Origin: a candidate division BRC1 bacterium HGW-BRC1-1
GTDB lineage: Bacteria; Sumerlaeota; Sumerlaeia; Sumerlaeales; Sumerlaeaceae
Length of the DNA stretch: 64,000 nt
Direction of reading: 5' to 3'
NCBI GenBank assembly: GCA_002842095.1
Contig: PHCB01000007.1
Location: 248,001-312,000 of the forward strand
Each line of letters starts with the position of its first letter. Position 1 is the first letter of the stretch. The notes under the pieces were generated by a model, which was given only the letters and a program-made list of their open reading frames with translations, was not told where the DNA came from and made no database searches. Shown here piece after piece: positions 8,035 through 16,496 of this stretch. The position numbers and the translations under genes were made by a program.

Positions 8035-9948
8035 TCACTTGTAGAGTTGCCAGTCTACCACGGCTGCCACGGGCGGTCCTGCATCGGCAAGGGTGAGAAG
8101 CCCACCGCTTCCGCTGGCTATGTACGCCGTGTCGGATGATGTGAGGATGCCCTGGGAGCGGCCCGTCGCCGATATCTGGCCCAACAGCACGGGTGCAGTG
8201 GCGACGGAGACATTGAACACGCTGGTGCCGCCCAAGTCATCCGCCACAAGGCATAAGGAGCCTGACAGGCCCACGCCCATTGCGGTGCCGGGAGTAGGCG
8301 TCTGTGCGAGGAGCGTCGGGGAGGCCGGATTCGCGATGTTCACGACGACCAGTCCGCCCCTGCCCGCGGCCACAAATGCGTTCGTGCCGCCGATGGCCAC
8401 CGCGTATGCCACGCCCGGGGTTACGAGCGTTCCCCGAACTGAAGGTGCGGAGGGGTTGGCGCAGTTGATGACCGAAATGCCGGCGGCGCCGTCCGCGACA
8501 ATCGCGTCGGACCCACGCATCGCCACACCCATGGCAAATCCGGGCGTGGCGCATGCGCCGCGTTTCGTCGGAGCGGCTGGAGCGGACGCGTCGATCATGA
8601 CGACTCCGTTCGGGCCATCCGCGACGCAGACTGAACTGCCTGCCGAGGCAATGCCCAATGCGATCCCTGGCGTGTCCAGCAGAGCGACGGCGTTTGGCTG
8701 CGACGGTGTTCCGATGTTAAAGACCCGGACTCCCGCATCGCCCTCGGCGACGAAAGCGTTCGAGCCCACGAGCGCAATGCTCCGCGCCTCAGCCAGACTT
8801 GTTGCCGTTCCAAGAATCTTCGGGTCGAACGGGTAGGTCAGGTCCACAAGCTTCAGGCCCCCAGCCCCGTCGGCGACAACCGCCATCGTGCCCGAAAGCA
8901 CACCGCCGTGGGCGTCGCCAAGGGAGCGGTAGCCTCCCGTGATTGAAGGGCTTCCGGGGGGGGCAGAATTTGCCGTCAGGAGGCCGCCCTGACCATCCGC
9001 GACGAACAGCGTGGATCCGGCCATCGCCGCGTCCGCAACGCATCCCGCAGTGTTTAGGGTTGCCGTCACGGAAGGTGAAGACGGATTGGCAAGGTTAACC
9101 ATCTGGATCCCGGCTTCGGCTTCGGCAACCAGAGCGGTGGCGCCAACCATCCTCACGCGTCTTGCCGCGGCAACGACTGGTAACGTTGCCACCACCGATG
9201 GTGCCGCGGGGTTGGAGGCGTTCACCACCTGCAGCTTCGCGTAACCGTCCGCAAGCGCGCACACTGTGGTGCCCGCGAGAGCCACCGCATTGCACAGGCC
9301 CTGAATTGCGGCGGTGCCACGGTAGACTGGCGCGAGTGGGTTGCTGATGTCGTACACGGCCGCGCCCGTGTGTTCGTCGGCCGCCACCATCAGACTGCCG
9401 GCTGCGGCAACGGCGGCGACGGGACCGACGCTCTTGCGTGTGGCCACAAGCACCGGAGCGGCAGGCAGTGTCACATCCAGCACCTGAATACCCGGGGCAC
9501 CGTCCGCAACATATACCACTGCTCCCAACACCGTCAGATCTGACGCGAAGCCGGGAGTGTCGCAGGTTGCGACCAAGCGCGGATTGGCCGGATTAACGAC
9601 CTCCACGATCGCTACACCCGCGCTTCCGCAAGCCACATACGCAAAACCGCCGGACACTGAAATCGCCCTGCCCGTGTCGGGCAACCGGATCGAACCCACC
9701 GGCCGGGGGGTCGAAAGCGATGACACATCAAAGACTGTGAACGCAGCGCCAAGCGCCGCATGCACACGGGGACCATCTACTGCCACTGCATCGCAAGAGC
9801 CACCCATGGACGGTTTCGCCGTGAACAAGTCTGAATCGGCGAAGGCGCTCTGTGCGGAAAGTTGAAGTATCGACAAGATGAGAAGCAGCGCTCTTGCGAT
9901 GCCGTGGCAGTAGCGGCCCACCCGCAAGGAAACTGAAACGGGCCGCAT
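8035..9948 (-). CDS. Secreted beta-propeller protein with LVIVD-type repeats
   Basis: About 637 residues with a signal peptide (hydrophobic ALLLILSILQ, cleavage near QSAFA). A dozen or so repeats of roughly 42 residues follow, each with the pattern ADG..G...(V/I).(D/N)...P..P, typical of LVIVD/YncE-like propellers. I place the start at the ATG before RPVSVSLRVGR, because it is followed directly by the signal peptide and preceded by AAAGGTG; upstream in-frame residues look non-coding. The function is unknown; such propellers often bind cell-surface ligands. It is upstream of, and in the same direction as, the hydrogenase operon (about 95 bp between them), inside the same inserted segment. A shared role is possible but unproven. 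Confidence 0.78.
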   Translation of the reverse strand: MRPVSVSLRVGRYCHGIARALLLILSILQLSAQSAFADSDLFTAKPSMGGSCDAVAVDGPRVHAALGAAFTVFDVSSLSTPRPVGSIRLPDTGRAISVSGGFAYVACGSAGVAIVEVVNPANPRLVATCDTPGFASDLTVLGAVVYVADGAPGIQVLDVTLPAAPVLVATRKSVGPVAAVAAAGSLMVAADEHTGAAVYDISNPLAPVYRGTAAIQGLCNAVALAGTTVCALADGYAKLQVVNASNPAAPSVVATLPVVAAARRVRMVGATALVAEAEAGIQMVNLANPSSPSVTATLNTAGCVADAAMAGSTLFVADGQGGLLTANSAPPGSPSITGGYRSLGDAHGGVLSGTMAVVADGAGGLKLVDLTYPFDPKILGTATSLAEARSIALVGSNAFVAEGDAGVRVFNIGTPSQPNAVALLDTPGIALGIASAGSSVCVADGPNGVVMIDASAPAAPTKRGACATPGFAMGVAMRGSDAIVADGAAGISVINCANPSAPSVRGTLVTPGVAYAVAIGGTNAFVAAGRGGLVVVNIANPASPTLLAQTPTPGTAMGVGLSGSLCLVADDLGGTSVFNVSVATAPVLLGQISATGRSQGILTSSDTAYIASGSGGLLTLADAGPPVAAVVDWQLYK

Positions 9949-10179
9949 GATTATAAACACCTTTCTGTGTTTTTTTGGGAAGCCTCGTCGGCTACCCAAA
10001 TGCAAGGATAGTTCCGGAAAGGACGACCGACTCAACCAAATTCGGGAAAAAAGCCGCTTTTGCGGCGCAAGATGATGCACAAGAGGTCCTAATTAACGTG
10101 CCTGACGCATTTAGGATTTCTCGAAATCGGAGGCGGCCCGCAGGTGGAACTGACAAATATGCATGGGACGACGGGACCG

Positions 10180-10297
10180 ATCGGGAGGCTGGCGTTTCCA
10201 GGTTGGGTCCCGACGCGTGCGATGATCATGGCACCCTCACCTACGACCCGACCAACGCACCGTCAGTCCCGGCGTCATCGTGATGCGCACGCCGTAA
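10180..10297 (+). pseudogene. 3' remnant of a paralogue of the 18114-19508 gene
   Basis: Matches the last 30 or so codons of the gene ending at 19508: GGGTCCCGAC, then CACCCTCACCTACGACCC, ACCAAC, and ATCGTGATGCGCACGCCGTAAG at the end. A single-base deletion after ACCAAC breaks the frame (TYDPTN is followed by APSVPASS instead of GTLSAGDI). With the 5' remnant at 4810-4945 it brackets the hydrogenase/propeller block in correct order and orientation. The 230 bp between the propeller gene and this remnant hold nothing recognisable. Confidence 0.75.
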
Positions 10298-10378
10298 GCG
10301 CCCAAGACGGTTGCTGGAGCCCAGACAAAAGTAACCTCGGATCGTAGGGGCGGACCTGTGTGTCCGCCCAATGCCCCC

Positions 10379-10514
10379 GAAGGGGGCTTAGGCGATCAGG
10401 CGGGAGATGGAGAACCCCCGTAACAATCCTCGTTGAGGGATACGAATTTGGGGAGCAGGAATGCCCCCCCCTCCTGACAGGTTTCTTACAGGGGTGGGGG
10501 CATTCCTGCCCCCG
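10379..10514 (+). repeat. Composite dispersed repeat, copy B, with facing REP-like hairpins
   Basis: Second copy of the element at 4603. It contains GCAGGAATGCCCCCC (10455-10469) and, facing it, GGGGGCATTCCTGCCCCCG (10496-10514). It is immediately preceded by two further palindromes: GGGCGGAC/GTCCGCCC (about 10348-10369) and GCCCCC/GGGGGC (about 10373-10387). The cluster could fold into a multi-hairpin structure. It sits just upstream of the gene at 10598. Confidence 0.7.
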
Positions 10515-10597
10515 TGCTCGTCGATGCGGAAGGTGCGGCAGGACTAAGCTCGCCGGGTTTCCCCGGAATAAACAATACAGCACGGGTAGGATTGCGC

Positions 10598-11293
10598 ATG
10601 GACATTGCAAATGCATCGCGTGGACGTGGACGGCTGGGGGCCTTGCTGGGCGTGGCGGTGTTTGTGGCGGTGCTGGGTGCGGCGGGGGCGGCTTACTGGT
10701 TCTCGTCGTTTCCGCGGTCGATCGCGCAGATTCTGGAGGACAACCGACAATTGCGCTCGGCGGTGGAGAACCTGTCGGCGGAATCGCAGATCGGGTACGC
10801 GAAGGTAATTTCGCAGGAGACGCGCGACGGGAAGCTGTTCACGCGTCTCAAGTTTGTGGAGACGGACCGCAACGACCCTCAGAAGCGCGTGCTGGAACGC
10901 GAGTACGAGATCGAGGGCGATGTGGTGCACTTCGACGCGCTGGTGGTGAAGTTCGATAGCAAGTTTGTGACCGACGGACGCGAGCGGGCGCTGTACCTGT
11001 GGCGGCGCGTGTATGGCGAGACGACGGCGCCGATGCACGGCATGCCGATCAACACCGTGGGCGAGGAACCGGGACGCTACCGCGAGTTGGGGGCGAAGCT
11101 GTCGCTGAAAGACCGCGCGACATTCTGGAGCGAAGTGTGGCAGCTTTCAAACGACCCTGACCGCCTGAAGGATCTGGGCGTGACGGCGATCGACGGGTCG
11201 GTGGTGTACAAGAAACTGCAGCCCGGGCTCATCTACTCGTTCAAGGTGAGCAACACCGGCGCACTGACGGCGGATGTAACGCCTGCGTTGTAG
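10598..11293 (+). CDS. Membrane-anchored protein of unknown function
   Basis: A 232-residue protein with one N-terminal membrane segment (LGALLGVAVFVAVLGAAGAA, residues 12-31) and a mostly polar extracytoplasmic domain with alternating charged and hydrophobic residues, probably beta-rich (EREYEIEGDVVHFDALVVKF). I chose the ATG giving MDIANASRGRG because it directly precedes the membrane segment; 28 further in-frame codons upstream fall in the repeat region. I do not recognise the family. It converges on the gene at 11323-13119 with a 29-bp gap and has no obvious operon partner. Confidence 0.7.
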   Translation: MDIANASRGRGRLGALLGVAVFVAVLGAAGAAYWFSSFPRSIAQILEDNRQLRSAVENLSAESQIGYAKVISQETRDGKLFTRLKFVETDRNDPQKRVLEREYEIEGDVVHFDALVVKFDSKFVTDGRERALYLWRRVYGETTAPMHGMPINTVGEEPGRYRELGAKLSLKDRATFWSEVWQLSNDPDRLKDLGVTAIDGSVVYKKLQPGLIYSFKVSNTGALTADVTPAL

Positions 11294-11322
11294 GGGTAGT
11301 TGCTTCACCCCAAGCTGGGGGG

Positions 11323-13119
11323 TCACTCGTGGGCCGGTTCCGGAAGCGTGATGAAGAGGTCGCCGCGGCTGACGATTCCGTTGGTCGGGTCGTACTGGAT
11401 TTCGGGGATATATGTTTCGATCTGCGGCAGAATCGTCCCTTCATCGGTGTCGGGGCCGAAACTGAAGACGCGCACCGGAGCAGTGGTGGTCCGGCTCAAC
11501 CTGCGACCTTTCATGTCTGCGAAAATATCGGCAGGCAACCCTGCGGGGAATTGACGGTCCAGGTCCGCGCCGGAGGAAGCGCGCACCGGCATCTCGGGAT
11601 ACGGAATCCTGCGGTCGCGCGGAACGCTGGTGATGATGTCACCGGCGCTCAGGACGCCGTTTGTTGCATCGTAAACAAAGCGCGCGCCGTCGTCTGTCTT
11701 GTCGGGGCCGACACTGTAGCCCACAAATAGATCGGGGGTGCTGACATAGCGCAGCGGTGTGCTGGTGAAGGGATCGGTTGGCGGACCATCCTTCAACAGT
11801 GGCGCGAACTCCGCGTCGGTGGTCGGGAAGGCGCCCGCCGCAAGAAGTCTGTGCCTCGCGGCGGCGGCAAGGCGCACGAGTTGGAGCCGGGCATCTGCGG
11901 ACAGGGCGCGCATCTCCGGTTTCTCGAAAGAGGGTGACAAGGACGCCGGAGAATCGGTGGCCGGCCTTGCGCTGTCGTCGTCGGCGCGCTGCCTGTCAAG
12001 CTGCCTGAGTTCATCGAGCACCGTCGATGCGCTCTCCAGTGCCAGGGTTGTCCGACAATCGTTGAGGACAAAATCCTCGATACCAGCGCAGGCTATAGTT
12101 CGGATGGCTGTAGCGATTAGTGCGCTGAGAGGGCTCGGTTCGTTCACCATGAGCTGTCCCATCCGATAAACACCGGCAAGTGTCTGGAATGCCTCATCAT
12201 GCCGCCCTTCAAGCATCATGAATACTGCCTGGGTCCGCAGGGCTTTAGAGGCGATCTGCCAGACAAGAAAGGAAGGATTTCTCGTCACGCCGCCTGATGT
12301 GATGCTGGGAAACCCGGCGTCATATTTCAGCAGTTCCTGCACAAGTCGCGTTTGCGCTTCCAGATCGGACTCCGGAGCAATGATGCGCTCGATGATGTCA
12401 TAGCCGTTGCGGCCGGAGGCGCGCAAGTCGGCCGCTTGTACATGAATTGACTGAGTTTTGAACGAGGCCGCGAGAAACTTGTCGCGTGCAATCGCTGGAT
12501 CTCCGCCCCATTCGCGCAGACGGGTTCGCATCTCATCCACCTTTTGATTGCGGGCGAGCGCGGCAAGATAGAGAATGCGGACATGGGGGTCATCGGGGTG
12601 ACTGTTCAGAAGTTTCGTGGCGACAACGAACTGGGTCGAAGCCGCATCCGGTTTTCCCGCATCCGCCAAAGCGGCCAAGTTGAAGTATTCGACCACCTGT
12701 TCATCATCCACCCTGTGCAGATACGGGCTGGGCGGATCATCCTTGTGATCCGAGGACCAGTCGGTGTCCATCATGGGCACATTCACAGAGCTTCGAACCC
12801 CGTTGCGCATCCAGTCGTGCCTGTTTTCAGCACGCATCAGTTCCGTCGTGGTTTTGCTGGATACACCTTCCGAATCGATCTTCGAAATAATCTCCATACG
12901 GTCGCCGGTTCGGCGAACGCTCGACGTGTCCACATCGAACAGGTTTCCACCTATGACGCGCGTGCCAATGATCGGAACACGTAGCATCACCAGATAGCGC
13001 GTGCCACCCTCGGCAAGGTACACTTCCCGGCTGGAGCCAAAGTACATCGCTGCCGCTGCGACAACCATGGTAGTCACCAGAACCAGCACCGCGATCCCCA
13101 CGCGCTTCTTAAATGGCAT
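11323..13119 (-). CDS. Membrane-anchored protein with duplicated pseudopilin-type C-terminal tail
   Basis: A 598-residue protein: short cytoplasmic N-terminus, one membrane segment (VGIAVLVLVTTMVVAAAAMY), a large mostly helical region, and a C-terminus with two tail motifs, SVGPDKTDDGARFVYDATNG followed by LSAGDI, and YDPTNGIVSRGDL. The same tail ends the protein at 18114-19508 and, in modified form, the pseudopilin at 23765. The part before the tail (DPFTSTPLRY) also resembles the 18114 protein (DPFTSASFPR). The two are probably distant paralogues. The function is unknown; the tail suggests exposure outside the inner membrane. Confidence 0.72.
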   Translation of the reverse strand: MPFKKRVGIAVLVLVTTMVVAAAAMYFGSSREVYLAEGGTRYLVMLRVPIIGTRVIGGNLFDVDTSSVRRTGDRMEIISKIDSEGVSSKTTTELMRAENRHDWMRNGVRSSVNVPMMDTDWSSDHKDDPPSPYLHRVDDEQVVEYFNLAALADAGKPDAASTQFVVATKLLNSHPDDPHVRILYLAALARNQKVDEMRTRLREWGGDPAIARDKFLAASFKTQSIHVQAADLRASGRNGYDIIERIIAPESDLEAQTRLVQELLKYDAGFPSITSGGVTRNPSFLVWQIASKALRTQAVFMMLEGRHDEAFQTLAGVYRMGQLMVNEPSPLSALIATAIRTIACAGIEDFVLNDCRTTLALESASTVLDELRQLDRQRADDDSARPATDSPASLSPSFEKPEMRALSADARLQLVRLAAAARHRLLAAGAFPTTDAEFAPLLKDGPPTDPFTSTPLRYVSTPDLFVGYSVGPDKTDDGARFVYDATNGVLSAGDIITSVPRDRRIPYPEMPVRASSGADLDRQFPAGLPADIFADMKGRRLSRTTTAPVRVFSFGPDTDEGTILPQIETYIPEIQYDPTNGIVSRGDLFITLPEPAHE

Positions 13120-13250
13120 GATCGAATACCTCTCAAGGATTGGGAGCGGGTGATTTGGTTTAGTCTATAGATTTCCCCTCAGAGGCACTGGCGCTTCCTC
13201 GTGTTCATCCGTGTTCATTCGTGGACAAATCCCCGGACCCGACAGCAGAT

Positions 13251-14291
13251 TCAGTACTGGTGCCAGTCGCCCACTGCGGAATTAACGGCGCTTGGCTGGC
13301 TTTCGGTGGAGGCGGTGCCCAGCGCCCAGTCGAAGTCGGCCTGATCGCGGGGTTTTGCGGCGCGGCCGATGTAGAAACGGTTGCGGTTCATGCCGGTGGA
13401 GTCACCGAAGGATTCGGTGTTGTAGCCGATGCCGTTGGTGGAATTTTGCGTTGCCCAGTAGCGCACACCGGTGATCTGCGCGGAGCCGTTGCGCACCCAG
13501 TTGACGAACAGCGGATTGTGCCCGCTGCCGCTCCAGCGCCACAGTTGCACGAAATCCCCCTCCTGGGCTTCCTCGAAGTCGGTGATCTCGCGCCCAGCGC
13601 CCCACTCGGGAATGGCGCGCGCCGCCAGCTTCTCGGAGTCGGTGACGCCGTACCACAACTTGCGAAACGTCTCCATCTGCGAGGCGGTGGCGATGTTGCC
13701 GATCCGCGTGTTGCCATACGTGGCGTTGTAGGCGTTTGCCGGGAGCACAAATGCCTCGAACGCGAGGCCCGAGCAGTAGGTGGTGTTACCGGCGGGTTTG
13801 GGCGCGATCAGGCTTCCGAGGTAGTAGACGTTCTGCGTCACGCCGTAGCCGCCCCCCGACCACAGGTAGGTGAAGGTGCCGTCCGTGGGGTAAGATTTGT
13901 AGTGCGTTACGATGGCGCGGTTGAGGCTCCACGGCGAGACCCACGCCTTGAAGCAATACTGGCCCGATGCGTTGGCGGGCACCGTGAGAGTGCACGGAAC
14001 CGTGCCGCCGGTGCCGGTGTAGCCCGCGCCGCCGTTGTCCGCGACGACCTTCGCCACCTGCGTCATCGAGGGTAGTTGGTGCAGTTGCAGCAGCACGACG
14101 ACGCGCTTTTCTGGCTCGGTGGGCGACTTGGTGAATTGCACGTTCAGCGTTACTTGCTGGCCGGGCGTCAGGGTAGCGGGGCGATTCAGGATCGTGACGG
14201 TGGCGTCGGCCTCGGCGCGCGACGCCGAAAGTGTTACGGCGAGGGCGCACAACACGTAGGTGAACAGGGTTCTCGTGTAGCTTGGCAACAT
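13251..14291 (-). CDS. Secreted protein with possible NlpC/CHAP-like Cys-His hydrolase fold
   Basis: A 346-residue exported protein: signal peptide (LFTYVLCALAVTLSASRAEA), a beta-sandwich-like region (residues 30-130, TLTPGQQVTLNVQFTKSP), then a C-terminal domain with NTTYCSGLAFEAF and, about 75 residues later, EGDFVQLWRWSGSGHNPLFV. A Cys before a helix and a GDFV...H strand are the hallmarks of papain-like NlpC/P60 or CHAP amidases, so a cell-wall or peptide hydrolase is plausible but not certain. I start at the ATG directly before the signal peptide; the frame stays open upstream to 14495 across the divergent promoter. It is divergent from the gene at 14433. Confidence 0.65.
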   Translation of the reverse strand: MLPSYTRTLFTYVLCALAVTLSASRAEADATVTILNRPATLTPGQQVTLNVQFTKSPTEPEKRVVVLLQLHQLPSMTQVAKVVADNGGAGYTGTGGTVPCTLTVPANASGQYCFKAWVSPWSLNRAIVTHYKSYPTDGTFTYLWSGGGYGVTQNVYYLGSLIAPKPAGNTTYCSGLAFEAFVLPANAYNATYGNTRIGNIATASQMETFRKLWYGVTDSEKLAARAIPEWGAGREITDFEEAQEGDFVQLWRWSGSGHNPLFVNWVRNGSAQITGVRYWATQNSTNGIGYNTESFGDSTGMNRNRFYIGRAAKPRDQADFDWALGTASTESQPSAVNSAVGDWHQY

Positions 14292-14395
14292 GGAGGGTAG
14301 TAGATTACCGACGTCGTCGGTGGCATTCAATAGGTAACGGACAATGTTAGCGAGAGCGCCCGCGGCGGGATTATTAAAAGTTCTTGACGAATAGG

Positions 14396-14410
14396 CTTTG
14401 CATTGCAAAG
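14396..14410. promoter_or_regulatory. Palindromic operator CTTTGCATTGCAAAG in promoter of 14433 operon
   Basis: A perfect 7-bp inverted repeat around a central T, placed 6 bp after a TTGACG box (14384-14389) and 22 bp before the start of the membrane-protein gene. The identical 15-mer occurs in front of ispH (15493-15507), at nearly the same distance from a TTGAGA box. The winged-helix protein encoded at 15043 is the obvious candidate ligand. Confidence 0.7.
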
Positions 14411-14432
14411 TACTCTCCAAAACGAGAAATCC

Positions 14433-15065
14433 ATGAACCGCAACCCCATTGAAATTTCCCAAGCGCTGGAGCACATCGGCCTGATCCATGAACACATGGC
14501 CAAGGGTGAGATGTTCCGTGGGTACCGCTCGCTTCCGATGGCACTGTCGGGTCTGGGCGGAATCGCCGCCGCGTTGCTGCAGCCGCGTTTTGTGGCGTCG
14601 GTGGCAGACGCGCAGGGTTTCGTGAGGTACTGGGTGGTTGCGGGAATCGTCTGCATGCTGATCGCCGCGAGCGAGATAATGTGGAACTACGCTGTGCGCG
14701 CCGACGCGCGGACGCGGCGCTGTACACGGCTGGTGACCGGGCTGATGGTGCCATGCCTGTTGGCCGGTACGGGCGTTACGATTGCCCTGAGCCGCGATCT
14801 GTTTACGGTCGCGCTGCTTCCGGGGCTGTGGGCGGTGTTGTTCAGCCTCGGGGTGTTCTCCACACGCCCCTACCAGCCCCGCGCCACCGGGTGGGTGGGG
14901 CTGTGGTACATGTGCGCAGGCATCTGGCTGTTGGCGACTTACGCGGCGCCGTCGGCGCTGTCGGGCTGGCGTGTTGGTGGAGTTTTTGGTGTGGGGCAGC
15001 TTGCGTCTGCCCTGGTGCTATTCTGGAATCTGGAGAGGAAAAATGGCGTCGAACCCGAAGCATGA
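14433..15065 (+). CDS. Six-helix membrane protein of unknown function
   Basis: About 210 residues with six predicted membrane segments (for example YWVVAGIVCMLIAASEIMW, CLLAGTGVTIAL and WVGLWYMCAGIWLLATYAA) and a short cytoplasmic N-terminus beginning MNRNPIEISQALEHIGLIHE. The start is the second in-frame Met; the first lies inside the operator region. Its 3' end overlaps the winged-helix regulator by 23 bp, so the two are co-translated. Membrane protein plus small winged-helix regulator is an arrangement I have seen in other bacteria, but I cannot name a substrate or signal. Confidence 0.75.
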   Translation: MNRNPIEISQALEHIGLIHEHMAKGEMFRGYRSLPMALSGLGGIAAALLQPRFVASVADAQGFVRYWVVAGIVCMLIAASEIMWNYAVRADARTRRCTRLVTGLMVPCLLAGTGVTIALSRDLFTVALLPGLWAVLFSLGVFSTRPYQPRATGWVGLWYMCAGIWLLATYAAPSALSGWRVGGVFGVGQLASALVLFWNLERKNGVEPEA

Positions 15066-15453
15066 TGAGGACGACACGACGGGCCGTTTCGCCTATGAAG
15101 GGCTGGACCGCGTGTTGCACGAGAAGGCGAGGCTGGGCATCATGACCTCGCTGATCACGAAGGCCGATGGCCTGCTGTTTGGCGAACTGAAGGACCTGTG
15201 TGCGCTGACCGATGGCAACCTGAGCCGACACATCGATGTGTTGAGCGACGCGGGCATGGTGCGCGTTTGGAAGGGATACGAGGGAAGACGACCGCAGACG
15301 CTGGTTCAGATCACAGCGGACGGGCGAAAGCACTTCCTCGCCTATCTGGCGGAACTCGAACGCGTGCTGAAGGACGTTCAGTTGCGCGACACAGCAGAGG
15401 GGACCAATAAGCAGGCGAGGCTGCCGCCGGGGTTTGTGCCCGTTGAAGAATGA
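15043..15453 (+). CDS. Winged-helix (MarR/ArsR-like) transcriptional regulator
   Basis: A 136-residue regulator with a winged helix: EKARLGIMTSLITKADGLLF and GELKDLCALTDGNLSRHIDV form the helix-turn-helix, with recognition helix GNLSRHIDVL, and GYEGRRPQTLVQITADGR is the wing. This is typical of the small HTH_34-type family, which usually represses its own operon. The start ATG follows GGAGAGG. The gene overlaps the membrane-protein gene, and the palindrome CTTTGCATTGCAAAG upstream of both this operon and ispH is its likely binding site (inference). No ligand-binding domain is present beyond the dimerising C-terminal helix. Confidence 0.88.
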   Translation: MASNPKHDEDDTTGRFAYEGLDRVLHEKARLGIMTSLITKADGLLFGELKDLCALTDGNLSRHIDVLSDAGMVRVWKGYEGRRPQTLVQITADGRKHFLAYLAELERVLKDVQLRDTAEGTNKQARLPPGFVPVEE

Positions 15454-15492
15454 TGGAGAGAGGATGGAGAGTGGTGTTTTTTTGAGATATTG

Positions 15493-15507
15493 CTTTGCAT
15501 TGCAAAG
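15493..15507. promoter_or_regulatory. Palindromic operator CTTTGCATTGCAAAG in ispH promoter
   Basis: Identical to the 15-mer at 14396. It starts 6 bp after a TTGAGA box (15482-15487) and ends 20 bp before the ispH ATG; the ribosome site GTGAGGAG follows. Its position over the spacer and -10 region implies repression. Confidence 0.7.
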
Positions 15508-15527
15508 AACTTTGTGAGGAGTAAGCT

Positions 15528-16496
15528 ATGAAAGTTATATGCGCTTCGGCGCTCGGGATGTGTTTTGGCGTGCGCGATGCGATTCGTGCGGCGGAGAGGG
15601 TGACGGACCCGGCGGGGGTCACGATTCTGGGGGAGATTGTTCATAACCCAGCCGTGCAGGAAGCTCTGGCGCGGCGAGGGTTTAAGGCGGTAGACGAGGC
15701 GGCGGGGCGGGATGGACTGCCGTCCACGCCGGGCGTGTTGATCACGGCGCACGGGATCAGCCACCGACGCCACTCCGAGTTGGAGGTGTCGGGCAGGCGG
15801 GTGGTGGACACCACGTGCCCGCTGGTGCGGCATGTGCATGACTGCGCCCAGCGCTTCCGGCAGGAGGGACGGTTTGTGGTGGTGATCGGCAGGGCGGGCC
15901 ATGTGGAGGTGATGGGGATCACCGGTGACCTCGAGCATTTTGCCGTGGTGGACGAGCCGGAGGATGTGCGCGACTGGGGCCATCCGCGAATCGGGATTGT
16001 CTGCCAGAGCACCACCCCGCCGCACCGGGCGGAGGAAATTCGTGCGGCCATCGCCGCAGCGAACCCGCACAGCGAGATCGAGTTTTACGACACGATCTGC
16101 CGTCCGACAAAAGACCGCCAGCGTGCGGTGTTGGACCTGCTGCCGCAGATAGACATTCTGGTGGTGGTCGGCGGGCGTAGATCGAACAACACGCGGCAAC
16201 TCGCGTTGTTGGCGGAATCGCGCGGCGTGGAGGCGATGCAGGTGGAGTGCGCGGCGGACCTGGACATGGACCGGCTGCGGCGGCACCGCGTGGCAGGTCT
16301 GACGGCGGGGACATCAACCCTTGATGGCGCAATCCACGAGGTCCACCGCGCGCTGCTATCGGTGAAGCCGGAGCGAAAAAGTCGCCCGACGGCCGTGGAA
16401 GCCGTGTGCGCCATGTTTCGCGGTTGTTCCCCGGACGAGAATCATGACTCTGGCCGCATGGCCCCATCAGCAAGGGCGGCGGGTCCATGGAAATAA
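15528..16496 (+). CDS. ispH: 4-hydroxy-3-methylbut-2-enyl diphosphate reductase (IspH)
   Basis: A 322-residue iron-sulfur enzyme for the last step of the MEP pathway, reducing HMBPP to IPP and DMAPP. The three cluster cysteines are visible: ALGMCFGV (residue 12), DTTCPLVRHVH (about 97) and YDTICRPTKDRQ (about 190). Substrate-binding residues are also present: GEIVHNP, TAHGIS, GHVEVMG (catalytic Glu) and RRSNNTRQL. Length matches E. coli IspH (316). It is preceded by the CTTTGCATTGCAAAG palindrome and overlaps the radical-SAM gene by 10 bp. Pairing with that gene and regulator control could mean a dedicated, inducible isoprenoid branch rather than the housekeeping copy. Confidence 0.94.
   Translation: MKVICASALGMCFGVRDAIRAAERVTDPAGVTILGEIVHNPAVQEALARRGFKAVDEAAGRDGLPSTPGVLITAHGISHRRHSELEVSGRRVVDTTCPLVRHVHDCAQRFRQEGRFVVVIGRAGHVEVMGITGDLEHFAVVDEPEDVRDWGHPRIGIVCQSTTPPHRAEEIRAAIAAANPHSEIEFYDTICRPTKDRQRAVLDLLPQIDILVVVGGRRSNNTRQLALLAESRGVEAMQVECAADLDMDRLRRHRVAGLTAGTSTLDGAIHEVHRALLSVKPERKSRPTAVEAVCAMFRGCSPDENHDSGRMAPSARAAGPWK

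Noticed and set aside
10514-10597. Upstream extension of the 10598 protein
   Set aside because: The 28 extra codons lie inside repeat sequence and would precede the membrane segment without purpose; the ATG at 10598 is more likely.
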